Shown here in pieces: positions 8,779 through 18,403 of a stretch of 64,000 nt of DNA. Where the stretch lies: the NCBI GenBank assembly GCA_004297225.1, contig SCUI01000010.1, positions 62,001 to 126,000 of the forward strand, in the 5' to 3' direction. The stretch is from Lysobacteraceae bacterium. GTDB lineage: Bacteria; Pseudomonadota; Gammaproteobacteria; Xanthomonadales; Xanthomonadaceae. The notes below the pieces were generated by a model. That model worked only from the letters and a program-made list of their open reading frames with translations. It did not search any database and was not told the DNA's origin. How positions within the stretch are numbered: position 1 is the first letter of the stretch; each line of letters begins with the position of its first letter. Both the position numbers and the translations under genes were made by a program.

Positions 8779-9705
8779 ATGGACGCGCTGCTGGCGTTGT
8801 TGTCCAGCTACGGCCTCTGGGTCGTGCTGGTCATGGTGTTCCTCGACCAGGGCGGGCTCCCGGTACCCGCCTGGCCGGTCGTGATGCTGGCGACGGCGCA
8901 GGCGGTCGGCCAGCAGCAGGCGCTATGGCCGATCCTGCTGGTGGCGACGCTGGCGGCGCTGCTCGCCGATTCGCTGTGGTATTTGGGCGGGCGGCGCCTC
9001 GGCGCACGGATGCTGCGCATGATCTGCCAGGTGTCGCTGTCGCCCGACAGCTGCATCGCGGGCACGCGCGCGACCTATGCCCGCTGGGGCACGCCGTCGC
9101 TGGTGTTCGCCAAATTCATCCCCGGCTTCGCCGCGGTGGGCACCACCCTCGCGGGCCACGAGCGGGTCGGGCTGGGGCGCTTTGCGCTCTACGACGGCCT
9201 CGGCGCCGCATTGTGGGCCGGCACCGCGGTGTTGGGCGGCATCGTCTTCCAGGATGCGTTGAACGAGGCCCTGGAAACGCTGGCGTCGCTGGGCCACTGG
9301 GGACTGGGCCTGCTGGCGGCATTGGTCGCGGTGTTCGTCGCACGCAAGGCCTGGAAGCGGCAGCTGTTCCTGCGCGAGCTGCGCATGGAACGGGTGTCGG
9401 TCGACGAGTTGGCGCAGCTGCTGGCCGGAGACGAGCGGCCGTTGCTGGTGGACGTGCGCATCGAGCAGGTGCGCCTGCGCAGCGGCTGGATCCCCGGCGC
9501 CGTGCGCGTGACGCAGGTGTCGGAACTGGGCAGCGCCAGCGCCCGCGAAGTGATCGTCTATTGCGATTGCCCCAACGAGGCGTCCGCCGCACGCGTGGCG
9601 CAGGAGCTGAAATCGCTCGGGTTCCAGCGCGTTCGCCCGCTGGCCGGCGGCCTGGATGCCTGGAGCGCGCGCGGCCTGCCGCTCGAACGCGGCCTGCAGG
9701 CTTGA
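8779..9705 (+). CDS. DedA family membrane protein fused to a C-terminal rhodanese domain
   Basis: 308 residues. Residues 1-200 are a DedA/SNARE-associated domain: several membrane helices, DQGGLPVPAWP near residue 23 and the family motif FIPGFAAVGTTLAGH near residue 113 (DedA proteins are now seen as phospholipid scramblase/transport-like factors). Residues 205-300 form a cytoplasmic rhodanese domain (LLVDVRIEQVRLRSGWIPGA) with active-site loop Cys in YCDCPNEA. Such fusions are known in proteobacteria. Ends 3 bases from the convergent gltS stop. Confidence 0.92.
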   Translation: MDALLALLSSYGLWVVLVMVFLDQGGLPVPAWPVVMLATAQAVGQQQALWPILLVATLAALLADSLWYLGGRRLGARMLRMICQVSLSPDSCIAGTRATYARWGTPSLVFAKFIPGFAAVGTTLAGHERVGLGRFALYDGLGAALWAGTAVLGGIVFQDALNEALETLASLGHWGLGLLAALVAVFVARKAWKRQLFLRELRMERVSVDELAQLLAGDERPLLVDVRIEQVRLRSGWIPGAVRVTQVSELGSASAREVIVYCDCPNEASAARVAQELKSLGFQRVRPLAGGLDAWSARGLPLERGLQA

Positions 9706-9708
9706 GGC

Positions 9709-10902
9709 TCAGGCGAACGCGTTGATGAAGAAGGTGATGATCAACGCGTTGCTGAAGTCGATGAAGAAGGCGCCGACCAGCGGTGCCACCAGGAAGGCGC
9801 GCGGCGCGGCGCCGTAGCGTTCGACCAGCGCGCGCATCACCGCCATCGCGTTGGCGGTGGTGCCGAGCATGAAGCCGATGAAGCCGCCGCCCATGACGGC
9901 GGCGTCGTAGTCGCGACCCATCAGCCGGAACACCACCGCGCAGAACGCGACCACGACCAGCGCCTGCAATCCCAGGTTGACCAGCAGCGGCGTCGCCAAC
10001 CCGGCCAGCTCCCACAGCTTGAGGTTCATCAATGCCAGCGCGAGGAACAACGCCAGGCAGATGTTGCCGATCAGCTCGATGGTCGGCACCGACAACCGGA
10101 TCCAGCCGCTGGCGTCGTCGAGGTTGCGGATCAGCGCGCCGACCAGCATCGCGCCGACGTAGGCAGGCAGGGTCACGCCGGTCGCCGAGATCCACTGGCT
10201 GACCCAGGCGCCGATCCACATCGCCACCAGGATCGCGACGATGCTCTTCAGCGCGCTGAATTCGCGCTGTGCCTCGGTCATCAGCATGCCGCTGGCCTCG
10301 TCGGCGGGGGCGACATGGTCCTGTGGCCGGGTGGAGACCAATCCGTGGCGGCGCACCATCAGGGTGATCACCGGCCCGCCGATCAGGCCGCCCAGCACGA
10401 TGCCGCCCATCGCCGAAGCGACCGCGATCGATTCCGCGCCGCGGATGCCCGCCTGTTCGAACAGCGGCGCGAACGCCAGGCCGGTCGCCGGACCGCCTGT
10501 CAGCGTGGTCGACCCGGCGAGCACGCCGAACAGCGGCGGCAGGTCGAAGCCCAGCGCGACCGCCATGCCGAGCAGGTTCTGCACCACCGCGAACAGGGTC
10601 GCCAACAGCAGGAACAGCAGCACCTGGCCGCCGCTGATCTTCAGCAGGCGCAGGCTGGCGTTGAAGCCGATCGCGGTGAAGAAAGCGATCATCAGCGGCG
10701 TCTGCAGCGAAGTGTCCATGTCGAACAGGACCCGGCCGTTGTCGTGCACGATCCAGGCAGCGACCGCGAACACCAGCCCGCCGACCACCGGCGGCGGCAG
10801 GTTGAAACGACCGAGCACGGGAATGACGCGGCACAGGGCGTAGCCCAGGAACAGCGCGAGTCCCGCCAGCGCCAGCGCCTGTACCGCATCGAGTTGCAGC
10901 AA
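9709..10902 (-). CDS. gltS: Sodium/glutamate symporter GltS
   Basis: 397 residues, about 10-12 membrane helices, normal length for the ESS family (E. coli 401). Diagnostic segments: LPPPVVGGL near residue 35, FFTAIGFNASL near 75, GSTTLTGGPATG near 130 (first re-entrant loop) and GFMLGTTANAMAVM near 350 (second re-entrant loop). Takes up glutamate with sodium across the inner membrane. The upstream gene ends 10 bases away in convergent-independent fashion: the phosphatase-like lipoprotein is on the same strand just upstream. Confidence 0.93.
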   Translation of the reverse strand: MLQLDAVQALALAGLALFLGYALCRVIPVLGRFNLPPPVVGGLVFAVAAWIVHDNGRVLFDMDTSLQTPLMIAFFTAIGFNASLRLLKISGGQVLLFLLLATLFAVVQNLLGMAVALGFDLPPLFGVLAGSTTLTGGPATGLAFAPLFEQAGIRGAESIAVASAMGGIVLGGLIGGPVITLMVRRHGLVSTRPQDHVAPADEASGMLMTEAQREFSALKSIVAILVAMWIGAWVSQWISATGVTLPAYVGAMLVGALIRNLDDASGWIRLSVPTIELIGNICLALFLALALMNLKLWELAGLATPLLVNLGLQALVVVAFCAVVFRLMGRDYDAAVMGGGFIGFMLGTTANAMAVMRALVERYGAAPRAFLVAPLVGAFFIDFSNALIITFFINAFA

Positions 10903-10912
10903 GCGTGCGCCC

Positions 10913-11455
10913 CTAGTGTCCGCTTTCGAGACGCTCGCGCACCGCGTCCTCCAGCGAGGTCATGCCCCAGGCACGGCCCTCGGCGATCGCGTCCCCGGCC
11001 GGCTTGCCGTCGATCCACGCGGCGCGCAGCGCCGCCATGGCACCGACGCGGTTGCTGCTGGCGCAATGGACCAGCAGCGGCCGGCCGGCCTCGCGCAACA
11101 GCGCATCGAACGCGACGACGTTCTCGCGGGTCAGTGCATCGGCACCGGCGATCGGCAAGTTGTCGTAGGCGATGCCGGCTGCGTGCAGCACCGCTGCCTC
11201 GTCGAAATCCGGCGTCTCGGCCGGCGCGGTGAGGTCGATCACATGGCGCACCCCCGCGGCCTGGAGTTGGGCGACGTCGGTGGCGGCGATGCGGCCGGAC
11301 GTGTAGACGTCGGTCCGCGGATGCCCGAGGTTCATCAGCTCCAGGGCAGGTGCCGCGACAGGTGCGACTTCGACCCCCTGCGCGGCCTGCGGTGCGCGCC
11401 CCGCGCAGGCTGCGAGCAGGAGCAGGCCGGCCAGTGCCATCATGATGCGGATCAT
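10913..11455 (-). CDS. Lipoprotein with dual-specificity/tyrosine phosphatase-like domain
   Basis: 180 residues. Lipobox LLAAC after a short hydrophobic stretch, then a DSP-PTP fold: TSGRIAATDVAQLQAAGVRHVIDL near residue 60 and the P-loop HCASSNRVG near residue 135, which fits HCx5R. It resembles the BLH-type phosphatase domains found near sulfur and beta-lactamase-like genes. Periplasmic location is expected from the lipobox, unusual for PTP-like enzymes but known in gammaproteobacteria. Start 11455 is favoured by a GGGAGG five bases upstream. Confidence 0.82.
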   Translation of the reverse strand: MIRIMMALAGLLLLAACAGRAPQAAQGVEVAPVAAPALELMNLGHPRTDVYTSGRIAATDVAQLQAAGVRHVIDLTAPAETPDFDEAAVLHAAGIAYDNLPIAGADALTRENVVAFDALLREAGRPLLVHCASSNRVGAMAALRAAWIDGKPAGDAIAEGRAWGMTSLEDAVRERLESGH

Positions 11456-11516
11456 GCGTCCTCCCTCGTCATGCGTCCGGGCGCACAATGCCCCGACCAC
11501 GTCACCGGAGTTTGCC

Positions 11517-11951
11517 ATGCATCCGTTCCCCCATCTCTATCGGGTCAGCGCGCGCGGCGGCGCCACTGGCCGCGTGATCCTGGAATCCGATGGCGTCGAG
11601 CCGCTGGAATCCTCCGGCCCGGTGGAATTCGACGGCCCCGGCGATCGCTGGTCGCCCGAGGGCCTGCTCACCGCCGCGGTGGCCGATTGCTTCATCCTCA
11701 CCTTCCGCGCGGTCGCCCGCGCGGCGAAACTGGAGTGGTCCGATCTGTCGGTCGCGCTGCAGGGCACGCTGGACCGCCCCGAGCGCGTCACCCAGTTCAC
11801 CGCCTTCGAACTGCACGCCACGCTCACCGTCGCGCCCGGCACCGACCATGCCGCGGCGGAAGCCGCGCTGGCGCGCGCCGAGAAGGGCTGCCTGATCTCC
11901 AATTCGCTGAAGGCGCCGGTGCACCTGGTGGCGGAAGTGCGCGAAGGCTGA
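11517..11951 (+). CDS. OsmC family protein
   Basis: 144 residues. OsmC/Ohr fold proteins are thiol peroxidases or related. Visible: WSPEGLLTAAVADCFILTFRAVARA with the first Cys near residue 60 and EKGCLISNSLKAPV with the second near residue 128, the two-cysteine arrangement of the family. Start 11517 (MHPFPHLY) chosen because GGAG sits seven bases before it. Divergent from the phosphatase-like lipoprotein with 61 bases between. Confidence 0.9.
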   Translation: MHPFPHLYRVSARGGATGRVILESDGVEPLESSGPVEFDGPGDRWSPEGLLTAAVADCFILTFRAVARAAKLEWSDLSVALQGTLDRPERVTQFTAFELHATLTVAPGTDHAAAEAALARAEKGCLISNSLKAPVHLVAEVREG

Positions 11952-12050
11952 AGCCGCCGCCGGGCCGGTGTGAGCACGCCGCGCTAACGGGGCACCTGCG
12001 TGAATGGCGGTTCCCGGTCCGCGCCGGCATCACACGCAAGGAGCAAGGCA

Positions 12051-12623
12051 ATGTCCAGTTTCAAGATCGGTTACCTCATCGGCAGCCTGGCGAAGGCCTC
12101 GATCAACCGGAAGCTGGCCCAGGCGTTGGTGAAACTGGCGCCGCCGGAACTGCACATGCGGGAAATCCCGATCGGCGAGCTGCCGCTGTACAGCTACGAC
12201 TACGATGCGGATTACCCCGAGGTCGCGCGCCGCTTCAAGCAGGCGATCGCCGACGTCGACGGCGTGTTGTTCGTGACCCCGGAATACAACCGCTCGATCC
12301 CCGGCGCGCTGAAGAACGCCATCGACTGGGCCAGCCGCCCGTGGGGCCAGAACTCGTTCGCGCGCAAGCCCTCGGGCGTGATCGGCACCTCGCCGGGCTC
12401 GATCGGCACCGCCGTGGCGCAACAGTCGCTGCGGGGCGTGCTGTGCTTCTGCAATTCGCCGCTGATGAACACCGTCGAGGCCTACATCCAGTTCACCCCG
12501 GACCTGATCGACGACGACGGCAACGTGGCCAAGCCCGACACCGAGGCGTTCCTGCGCAAGTACATGGAGGAATACTCGGCCTTCGTGCAGCGCGTCCTCG
12601 CGGTGCTTCCGCGCGAGGGTTGA
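12051..12623 (+). CDS. NADPH-dependent FMN reductase (flavodoxin-like fold)
   Basis: 190 residues. Reduces FMN or quinones with NAD(P)H. Motifs: IGSLAKASINRKLA as phosphate-binding loop near residue 9, VTPEYNRSIPGALKNAIDW near residue 75 (family signature) and GVIGTSPGSIGT near residue 110. ATG at 12051 follows AAGGAGCAAGGCA. About 100 bases separate it from the osmC-like gene. Ends at a strong hairpin. Confidence 0.92.
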   Translation: MSSFKIGYLIGSLAKASINRKLAQALVKLAPPELHMREIPIGELPLYSYDYDADYPEVARRFKQAIADVDGVLFVTPEYNRSIPGALKNAIDWASRPWGQNSFARKPSGVIGTSPGSIGTAVAQQSLRGVLCFCNSPLMNTVEAYIQFTPDLIDDDGNVAKPDTEAFLRKYMEEYSAFVQRVLAVLPREG

Positions 12624-12638
12624 CCCGGCGCGAGGCCG

Positions 12639-12666
12639 GGCGCGCCCACGATCCCGTGGGCGCGCC
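12639..12666. terminator. Bidirectional hairpin terminator
   Basis: A perfect 12-bp stem (GGCGCGCCCACG / CGTGGGCGCGCC) with ATCC loop lies in the 50-base gap between two convergent genes. No long T-run follows on either side, as is common in GC-rich genomes. Confidence 0.75.
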
Positions 12667-12673
12667 GCGGGAG

Positions 12674-12895
12674 TCACGCGCCGCGGAGGAGGTCGGCGCG
12701 CGGGTCGGGTCGCGCGAGCGCGACGACCTGCCACAACGCCGACAGCCCGACCACGACGTACACGAGGCGCGCGGCAAGCGCGTCCTGGCCGCCGAACAGC
12801 GCGGCGACGAGGTCGAACTGGAAGGCGCCGACCAAGCCCCAGTTGAGGCCGCCCACGATGAGCAGGACGAGGGTGACGAGGTTCAGGGTTTTCAT
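12674..12895 (-). CDS. DUF378 family small membrane protein
   Basis: 73 residues with two membrane segments. The start LNLVTLVLLIVGGLNWGLVG is the signature of DUF378, and a second helix VYVVVGLSALWQVVAL follows. Function unknown. It follows the fasciclin gene on the same strand by 31 bases. Confidence 0.9.
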   Translation of the reverse strand: MKTLNLVTLVLLIVGGLNWGLVGAFQFDLVAALFGGQDALAARLVYVVVGLSALWQVVALARPDPRADLLRGA

Positions 12896-12926
12896 GGCAT
12901 GTCTCCGGAAAGGGAAGGGAAGCGCG

Positions 12927-13469
12927 TCAGCCGCCGGGCATGAGCACCTTGTCGATGACGTGGATGACGCCGTTGCCGGCCATCACGTCGGCGGCGATGA
13001 CGCGGGCATCGTTGATGGCGACCGAATCGCCGTTCGTGCGGATCCGCAGGTTGCCGCCCTGGACGCTGGCGGCCGTGTCCATCGTCGCGACCTCGTTCGC
13101 GGTCACCCGGCCCGGCACCACGTGGTAGGTGAGGATCGACACCAGCTGGTCGCGGTTCCGGGGCTCGAGCAGCGACTCCACGGTGCCGGCCGGCAGCGCC
13201 GCGAAGGCGGCGTCGGTCGGCGCGAACACGGTGTAGGGGCCGGGCCCCTTGAGCGTGTCGACCAGGCCGGCGACCTGCAGCGCGGCGGCCAGGGTCTTGA
13301 ACTGGCCGGCGGCCACGGCGGTGTCGACGAGGTCAGGCTCGACCTTGCCTTGGGAATTGCCGCCTGACTCGCCGGGGGAGGCGGCGAACGCGGCGAGCGG
13401 GGCGGCCAGGCCCAGGGCGAGGGCGGCAGTGAGCAGCGGGAGGCGGATGAGGTGGTTGCGGGTGTCCAT
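12927..13469 (-). CDS. Secreted fasciclin (FAS1) domain protein
   Basis: 180 residues. Signal peptide to about residue 30 (LLTAALALGLAAPLAAFAA), then one FAS1 domain: LVDTAVAAGQFKTLAAALQ, GPYTVFAPTDAAFAALP (H1 motif) near residue 80, LTYHVVPG (YH motif) near residue 113 and VIHVIDKVLMP (H2) at the end. FAS1 domains mediate adhesion or protein contacts at the surface. Divergent from the MerR/B12 regulator with three TGTACA motifs in the gap; regulation by it is inferred. Confidence 0.93.
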   Translation of the reverse strand: MDTRNHLIRLPLLTAALALGLAAPLAAFAASPGESGGNSQGKVEPDLVDTAVAAGQFKTLAAALQVAGLVDTLKGPGPYTVFAPTDAAFAALPAGTVESLLEPRNRDQLVSILTYHVVPGRVTANEVATMDTAASVQGGNLRIRTNGDSVAINDARVIAADVMAGNGVIHVIDKVLMPGG

Positions 13470-13527
13470 GGGCGTCTCGGATGGGAGGGGAACGGCGGGC
13501 AGTGTCGCCGCCGGTCCGTTAGACGCT

Positions 13528-13559
13528 TGTACAGCCTTATCCTGTACAAACCATGTACA
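13528..13559. promoter_or_regulatory. Triple TGTACA operator between the fasciclin gene and the MerR/B12 regulator
   Basis: TGTACA occurs at 13528-13533, 13543-13548 and 13554-13559, spaced 15 and 11 bases start to start; the third overlaps the first possible ATG of the regulator gene. The motif is itself palindromic. MerR proteins of the CarA/CarH/LitR group bind repeats of this general kind near their own promoters (family knowledge); autoregulation and control of the fasciclin gene are inferred. Confidence 0.6.
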
Positions 13560-13567
13560 TTCCGCCC

Positions 13568-14455
13568 ATGTATCCCATCAAGGCGGCTGCGGACCTCGTC
13601 GGACTGAGTACCGAGACCCTTCGCGCCTGGGAGCGCCGGCACGGCGCGATCCGCCCTGCGCGGGATGCCCAGGGCCGGCGGCTGTACGACGCGGCCACGC
13701 TCGAACGGCTCACCCGCCTCCATCGCCTCACCGATCGCGGGCATCCGATCCGCGACCTCGCGACACTCGACGACGAAGCGCTGGAACGCCTGCTGGACGA
13801 CGGCAGGCAGGCGGCCTACGGCGGCGTCGAGTCGCTGCCTGCCCGGCTGCTCGACGCCATCGCCGATTACCGGGTCGACGTGTTCGACCGCGACCTGTCG
13901 GTGGCGATCGCGACCTTGCCGATGCCGGTGCTGCTTGAACGCGTGGTGATGCCGCTGCTGCGCGAAGTCGGCGTGCGCTGGGCGGATGGCCGGCTCGCGA
14001 TCGCGCAGGAGCGGCTGGTCAGCAGCCTGCTACGGATGCGCCTGCTCGCGGTGCTCGACACGCCGGCACGGGAGCAGCGGCCGCGGGTGCTGTTCGCCAC
14101 GCTTCCCGGCGAAAGCCACGAACTGGGACTGGTCGGCGCCGCGTTGCAGGCGTTCGATGCCGGGGTGCCGGTGCTGTACCTGGGGACCGAGTTGCCGGCG
14201 ATCGAGATTGCGCGCATCGCCGGCCGCTTGCCGGTCGCCGGCATCGCACTCGGCTCCACGGATGCGCAGCAGGCGCGGCCTGCGCTCGTGGAACTGCGCG
14301 AGCTCGATGCCGAGCTGGCACCCGGGGTGCCCGTGTGGCTGGGCGGCGCCAACGCGCGCTACCTCGCCGAGGAGTTGCGCTCGCCACGGATCCGTGCGGT
14401 GGGCGATGCGCAGGCGCTGGTGCGCGGGGCGATGGCGCGCGTGCGGCGCGGCTGA
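13568..14455 (+). CDS. MerR-type regulator with cobalamin-binding domain (CarA/CarH/LitR-like)
   Basis: 295 residues. N-terminal MerR winged helix (AADLVGLSTETLRAWERRHG), four-helix B12 cap domain about 85-160 and Rossmann B12-binding domain about 170-290. In the binding domain PGESHELG keeps the lower-ligand His (about 184). In the cap domain the Trp of VRWADG (138) is kept, but the next residue is Ala where CarH has the light-state His, and the EH pair is ER (148-149). Start 13568 is chosen because an earlier ATG (13553) lies inside the third TGTACA; neither has a Shine-Dalgarno, so the mRNA may be leaderless. Confidence 0.88.
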   Translation: MYPIKAAADLVGLSTETLRAWERRHGAIRPARDAQGRRLYDAATLERLTRLHRLTDRGHPIRDLATLDDEALERLLDDGRQAAYGGVESLPARLLDAIADYRVDVFDRDLSVAIATLPMPVLLERVVMPLLREVGVRWADGRLAIAQERLVSSLLRMRLLAVLDTPAREQRPRVLFATLPGESHELGLVGAALQAFDAGVPVLYLGTELPAIEIARIAGRLPVAGIALGSTDAQQARPALVELRELDAELAPGVPVWLGGANARYLAEELRSPRIRAVGDAQALVRGAMARVRRG

Positions 14456-14478
14456 CGCTCCGCGCCGCGAGATCGACT

Positions 14479-14552
14479 TGGGCCCACCAGGACTCGAACC
14501 TGGAACCGAGGGATTATGAGTCCCGCGCTCTAACCGATTGAGCTATAGGCCC
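14479..14552 (-). tRNA. tRNA with CAU anticodon, probably tRNA-Ile2 (alternative: elongator tRNA-Met)
   Basis: 74-nt cloverleaf: acceptor GGGCCTA pairs with TGGGCCC (one G-U), D-stem AGCTC...GAGC, anticodon loop in GACTCATAATC, T-arm CCAGGTTCGAGTCCTGG, discriminator A. CCA is not encoded. A CAU anticodon with this acceptor suggests the lysidine-modified Ile2 species that reads AUA; elongator Met cannot be excluded. The 5' ten bases overlap the stop end of the sugar dehydrogenase gene. Confidence 0.9.
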
Positions 14553-15946
14553 GTGGCGGGAGCATTATCGCCCGCTGCATCGGCCTGGGGCGCTTCGGGT
14601 TCCGCGTCGGTTTCGACGGCGGGCGCAGGCGCAGGCGCCACCGGCGTCGTCGGCGTGATCCGCCAGATCGTGTTCGACAGATCGTCGGCGACGATCAACG
14701 CGCCGCGTGGATCCACGGTGACGCCGACCGGGCGGCCGAAGGTCTTGCCGCTGGCCTCGTCGCGGAAGCCGGTGGCGAAGTCGATCGGATTGCCGGCGGG
14801 GCGGCCGTCGCGGAACGGCACGAACACCACCTTGTAGCCGACCGGCGGATCGCGGTTCCAGCTGCCGTGCTCGCCGATGAAGGCTCCCTCGGCGTATTCC
14901 CCGCCCATCGCCGGCGCGGAGAACGACAGCCCCAGCGCGGCGACGTGCGAACCCAGCGCGTAATCCGGCGCGATCGAGGCGGCGACCTTGTCCGGGTCCT
15001 GCGGCATCACCCGCGAGTCCGCATGCGAGCCCCAGTATGCATAGGGCCAGCCGTAGAACGCGCCCTCCTTCACCGAGGTCAGGTAATCGGGCACCAGGTT
15101 CGGGCCGATCTCGTCGCGCTCGTTGACCACCGCCCACAGTTCGCCGGTTCCCGGCTGGATCGCCAGCGCGGTCGGATTGCGCAGGCCGGAAGCGTATTCG
15201 CGATGCATGCCGGTGGCCGGATCGATTTCCCAGACCACCGCGCGATCGACTTCCGCATCCATGCCGCGCTCGGTGATGTTGCTGTTCGAGCCGATGCCCA
15301 CGTACAGCCGGCTGCCGTCCTGGCTGGCGGTGAGCGCCTTGGTCCAGTGGTGGTTGATCCGCGACGGCAGGTTGGCCACGTGCACGGGCGGGCCGCCCGC
15401 CTGCGTCTGCCCGGGGGTGTAGTCGAAGCGCACCAGTTCGCCCTGGTTGGCGACGTACAGCGCATTGCCGACCAGCGCGAGTCCGTACGGCGCATCGAGG
15501 CCTTCGGCGAACACCGTCTTCAGCTCGTAGTTGCCGTCGCCATCGGCGTCGCGCAACAGGGTCAGGCGGTTGCCGCTCTTCACCGAAGTGTTGCCCTTCG
15601 CCTTGATGTAGCCGGCGATCACGTCCTTGGGCTTGAGCTTGGGCGCGTGGCCGCCGCGACCCTCGGCGACGAGGATGTCGCCGTTGGGCAGCACCAGGGT
15701 CTGCCGCGGGATGAGCAGGTCGGTGGCGATCGCGCTGATCGCGTAGCCCTCCGGCACCGTTGGCTTGCGGTCGCCCCAGAGCGCCGGCTTGGCGATGGTC
15801 ATGTTCGGCAGCAGGCCGCGATCGGGGGCCGGCAACTCGGGGTTGGCGCCGTACTGGTCCAGGTCCGGCGCGGAGGAATTGCACGCGGCCAGCAGCGCGG
15901 TCGCGAGCAAGGTGGACGACAGGCGGAACAGGCGCGAACGGTTCAT
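14543..15946 (-). CDS. Soluble PQQ/L-sorbosone dehydrogenase-like lipoprotein
   Basis: 467 residues. Lipobox LLAAC after a 20-residue signal, then a six-bladed propeller of the glucose/sorbosone dehydrogenase family: ILVAEGRGG, GLDAPYGLALVGNALYVAN, SGLRNPTALAIQPGTGELW, AFYGWPYAYWGSH, FIGEHGSWNRDPPVGYKVVFVPF and GRPVGVTVDPRGALIVADD. Substrate is unknown. The last 45 residues are Ala/Pro/Glu-rich and end with a TAG formed by the 5' part of the tRNA gene. Its ATG overlaps the stop of the DUF2231 gene (ATGA). Confidence 0.9.
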   Translation of the reverse strand: MNRSRLFRLSSTLLATALLAACNSSAPDLDQYGANPELPAPDRGLLPNMTIAKPALWGDRKPTVPEGYAISAIATDLLIPRQTLVLPNGDILVAEGRGGHAPKLKPKDVIAGYIKAKGNTSVKSGNRLTLLRDADGDGNYELKTVFAEGLDAPYGLALVGNALYVANQGELVRFDYTPGQTQAGGPPVHVANLPSRINHHWTKALTASQDGSRLYVGIGSNSNITERGMDAEVDRAVVWEIDPATGMHREYASGLRNPTALAIQPGTGELWAVVNERDEIGPNLVPDYLTSVKEGAFYGWPYAYWGSHADSRVMPQDPDKVAASIAPDYALGSHVAALGLSFSAPAMGGEYAEGAFIGEHGSWNRDPPVGYKVVFVPFRDGRPAGNPIDFATGFRDEASGKTFGRPVGVTVDPRGALIVADDLSNTIWRITPTTPVAPAPAPAVETDAEPEAPQADAAGDNAPATGL

Positions 15947-16359
15947 CGCACACCTCCCGCGCGCAGGCCGGCGAACGCGAGCCAGGTCGCCAGCAGCGCC
16001 AGCAGGAACGCGGCCGCGGTCAACACCATCGCCAGCGGCATGATCGCCCAGGCATCGCGGCCATGGTGCAGGGCGGCGAAGAAGCCGGCCACCCAGGTGG
16101 CGGCCAGCGCCAGCAGGTAAAGGAGCCGATGGCGGCCTTGATAGGCGCCGAACACCGCGCACACCAATGCGATCGTGGCCAGGACCATGCCGCCGATCAG
16201 CAGCCACGAAGCGAAATTGCTCCACTGGATCAGGTAGCTGTTCTTGTAGGCATGGTCGCAAAGGTGCGCGGCCAGGAACATCGGCAAGGCCCCGGCCAAT
16301 GCAGCCGCGTGGAACAGCTCGAATCCGCCCGGGCGCGCCCGGTCCACGACAACATCCAT
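15943..16359 (-). CDS. DUF2231 membrane protein
   Basis: 138 residues with four membrane helices. Pattern GGFELFHAAALAGALPMFLAAHLCDHAYKNSYLIQWSNFASWLLIGG is typical of DUF2231 proteins, which often sit beside sugar-dehydrogenase or haem-protein genes. Translationally coupled to the downstream dehydrogenase lipoprotein, suggesting the two act together in periplasmic oxidation; inferred. Confidence 0.85.
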   Translation of the reverse strand: MDVVVDRARPGGFELFHAAALAGALPMFLAAHLCDHAYKNSYLIQWSNFASWLLIGGMVLATIALVCAVFGAYQGRHRLLYLLALAATWVAGFFAALHHGRDAWAIMPLAMVLTAAAFLLALLATWLAFAGLRAGGVR

Positions 16360-16384
16360 GTGCCCTCCTGGTCAGCCGCGATGT

Positions 16385-16403
16385 CCCAAGCATTCAGCTT
16401 GGG
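16385..16403 (-). terminator. Hairpin between rpoD and the DUF2231 gene
   Basis: Perfect 7-bp stem CCCAAGC/GCTTGGG with a 5-base loop, 31 bases past the rpoD stop in the direction of rpoD transcription. No T-run follows, so intrinsic termination may be weak. Confidence 0.55.
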
Positions 16404-16433
16404 GCATTAGGGCGGCGTGATGCCGGAAGGGGA

Positions 16434-18305
<1,872 letters not shown>

Positions 18306-18345
18306 GGGGCGTGCCACCACGAAAGAGGAGACGAAAGAACCCTGC

Positions 18346-18374
18346 ATTATACTGCACGGCGGCCCCGGGCCTAA
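18346..18374 (-). promoter_or_regulatory. Sigma-70 promoter of rpoD
   Basis: On the minus strand a consensus -10 TATAAT (18351-18346) is preceded by a 17-base spacer and a weak -35 TTAGGC (18374-18369). The predicted transcript would start about 30 bases before the rpoD ATG. Confidence 0.6.
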
Positions 18375-18403
18375 CCGGACAGGGCGCGGGGCGCAGGTCT
18401 CGG

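Noticed and set aside
13470-13567. Cobalamin riboswitch upstream of the MerR/B12 gene
   Set aside because: The gap to the divergent gene is under 100 bases and no B12-box-like sequence is visible; regulation is more likely by the protein itself.
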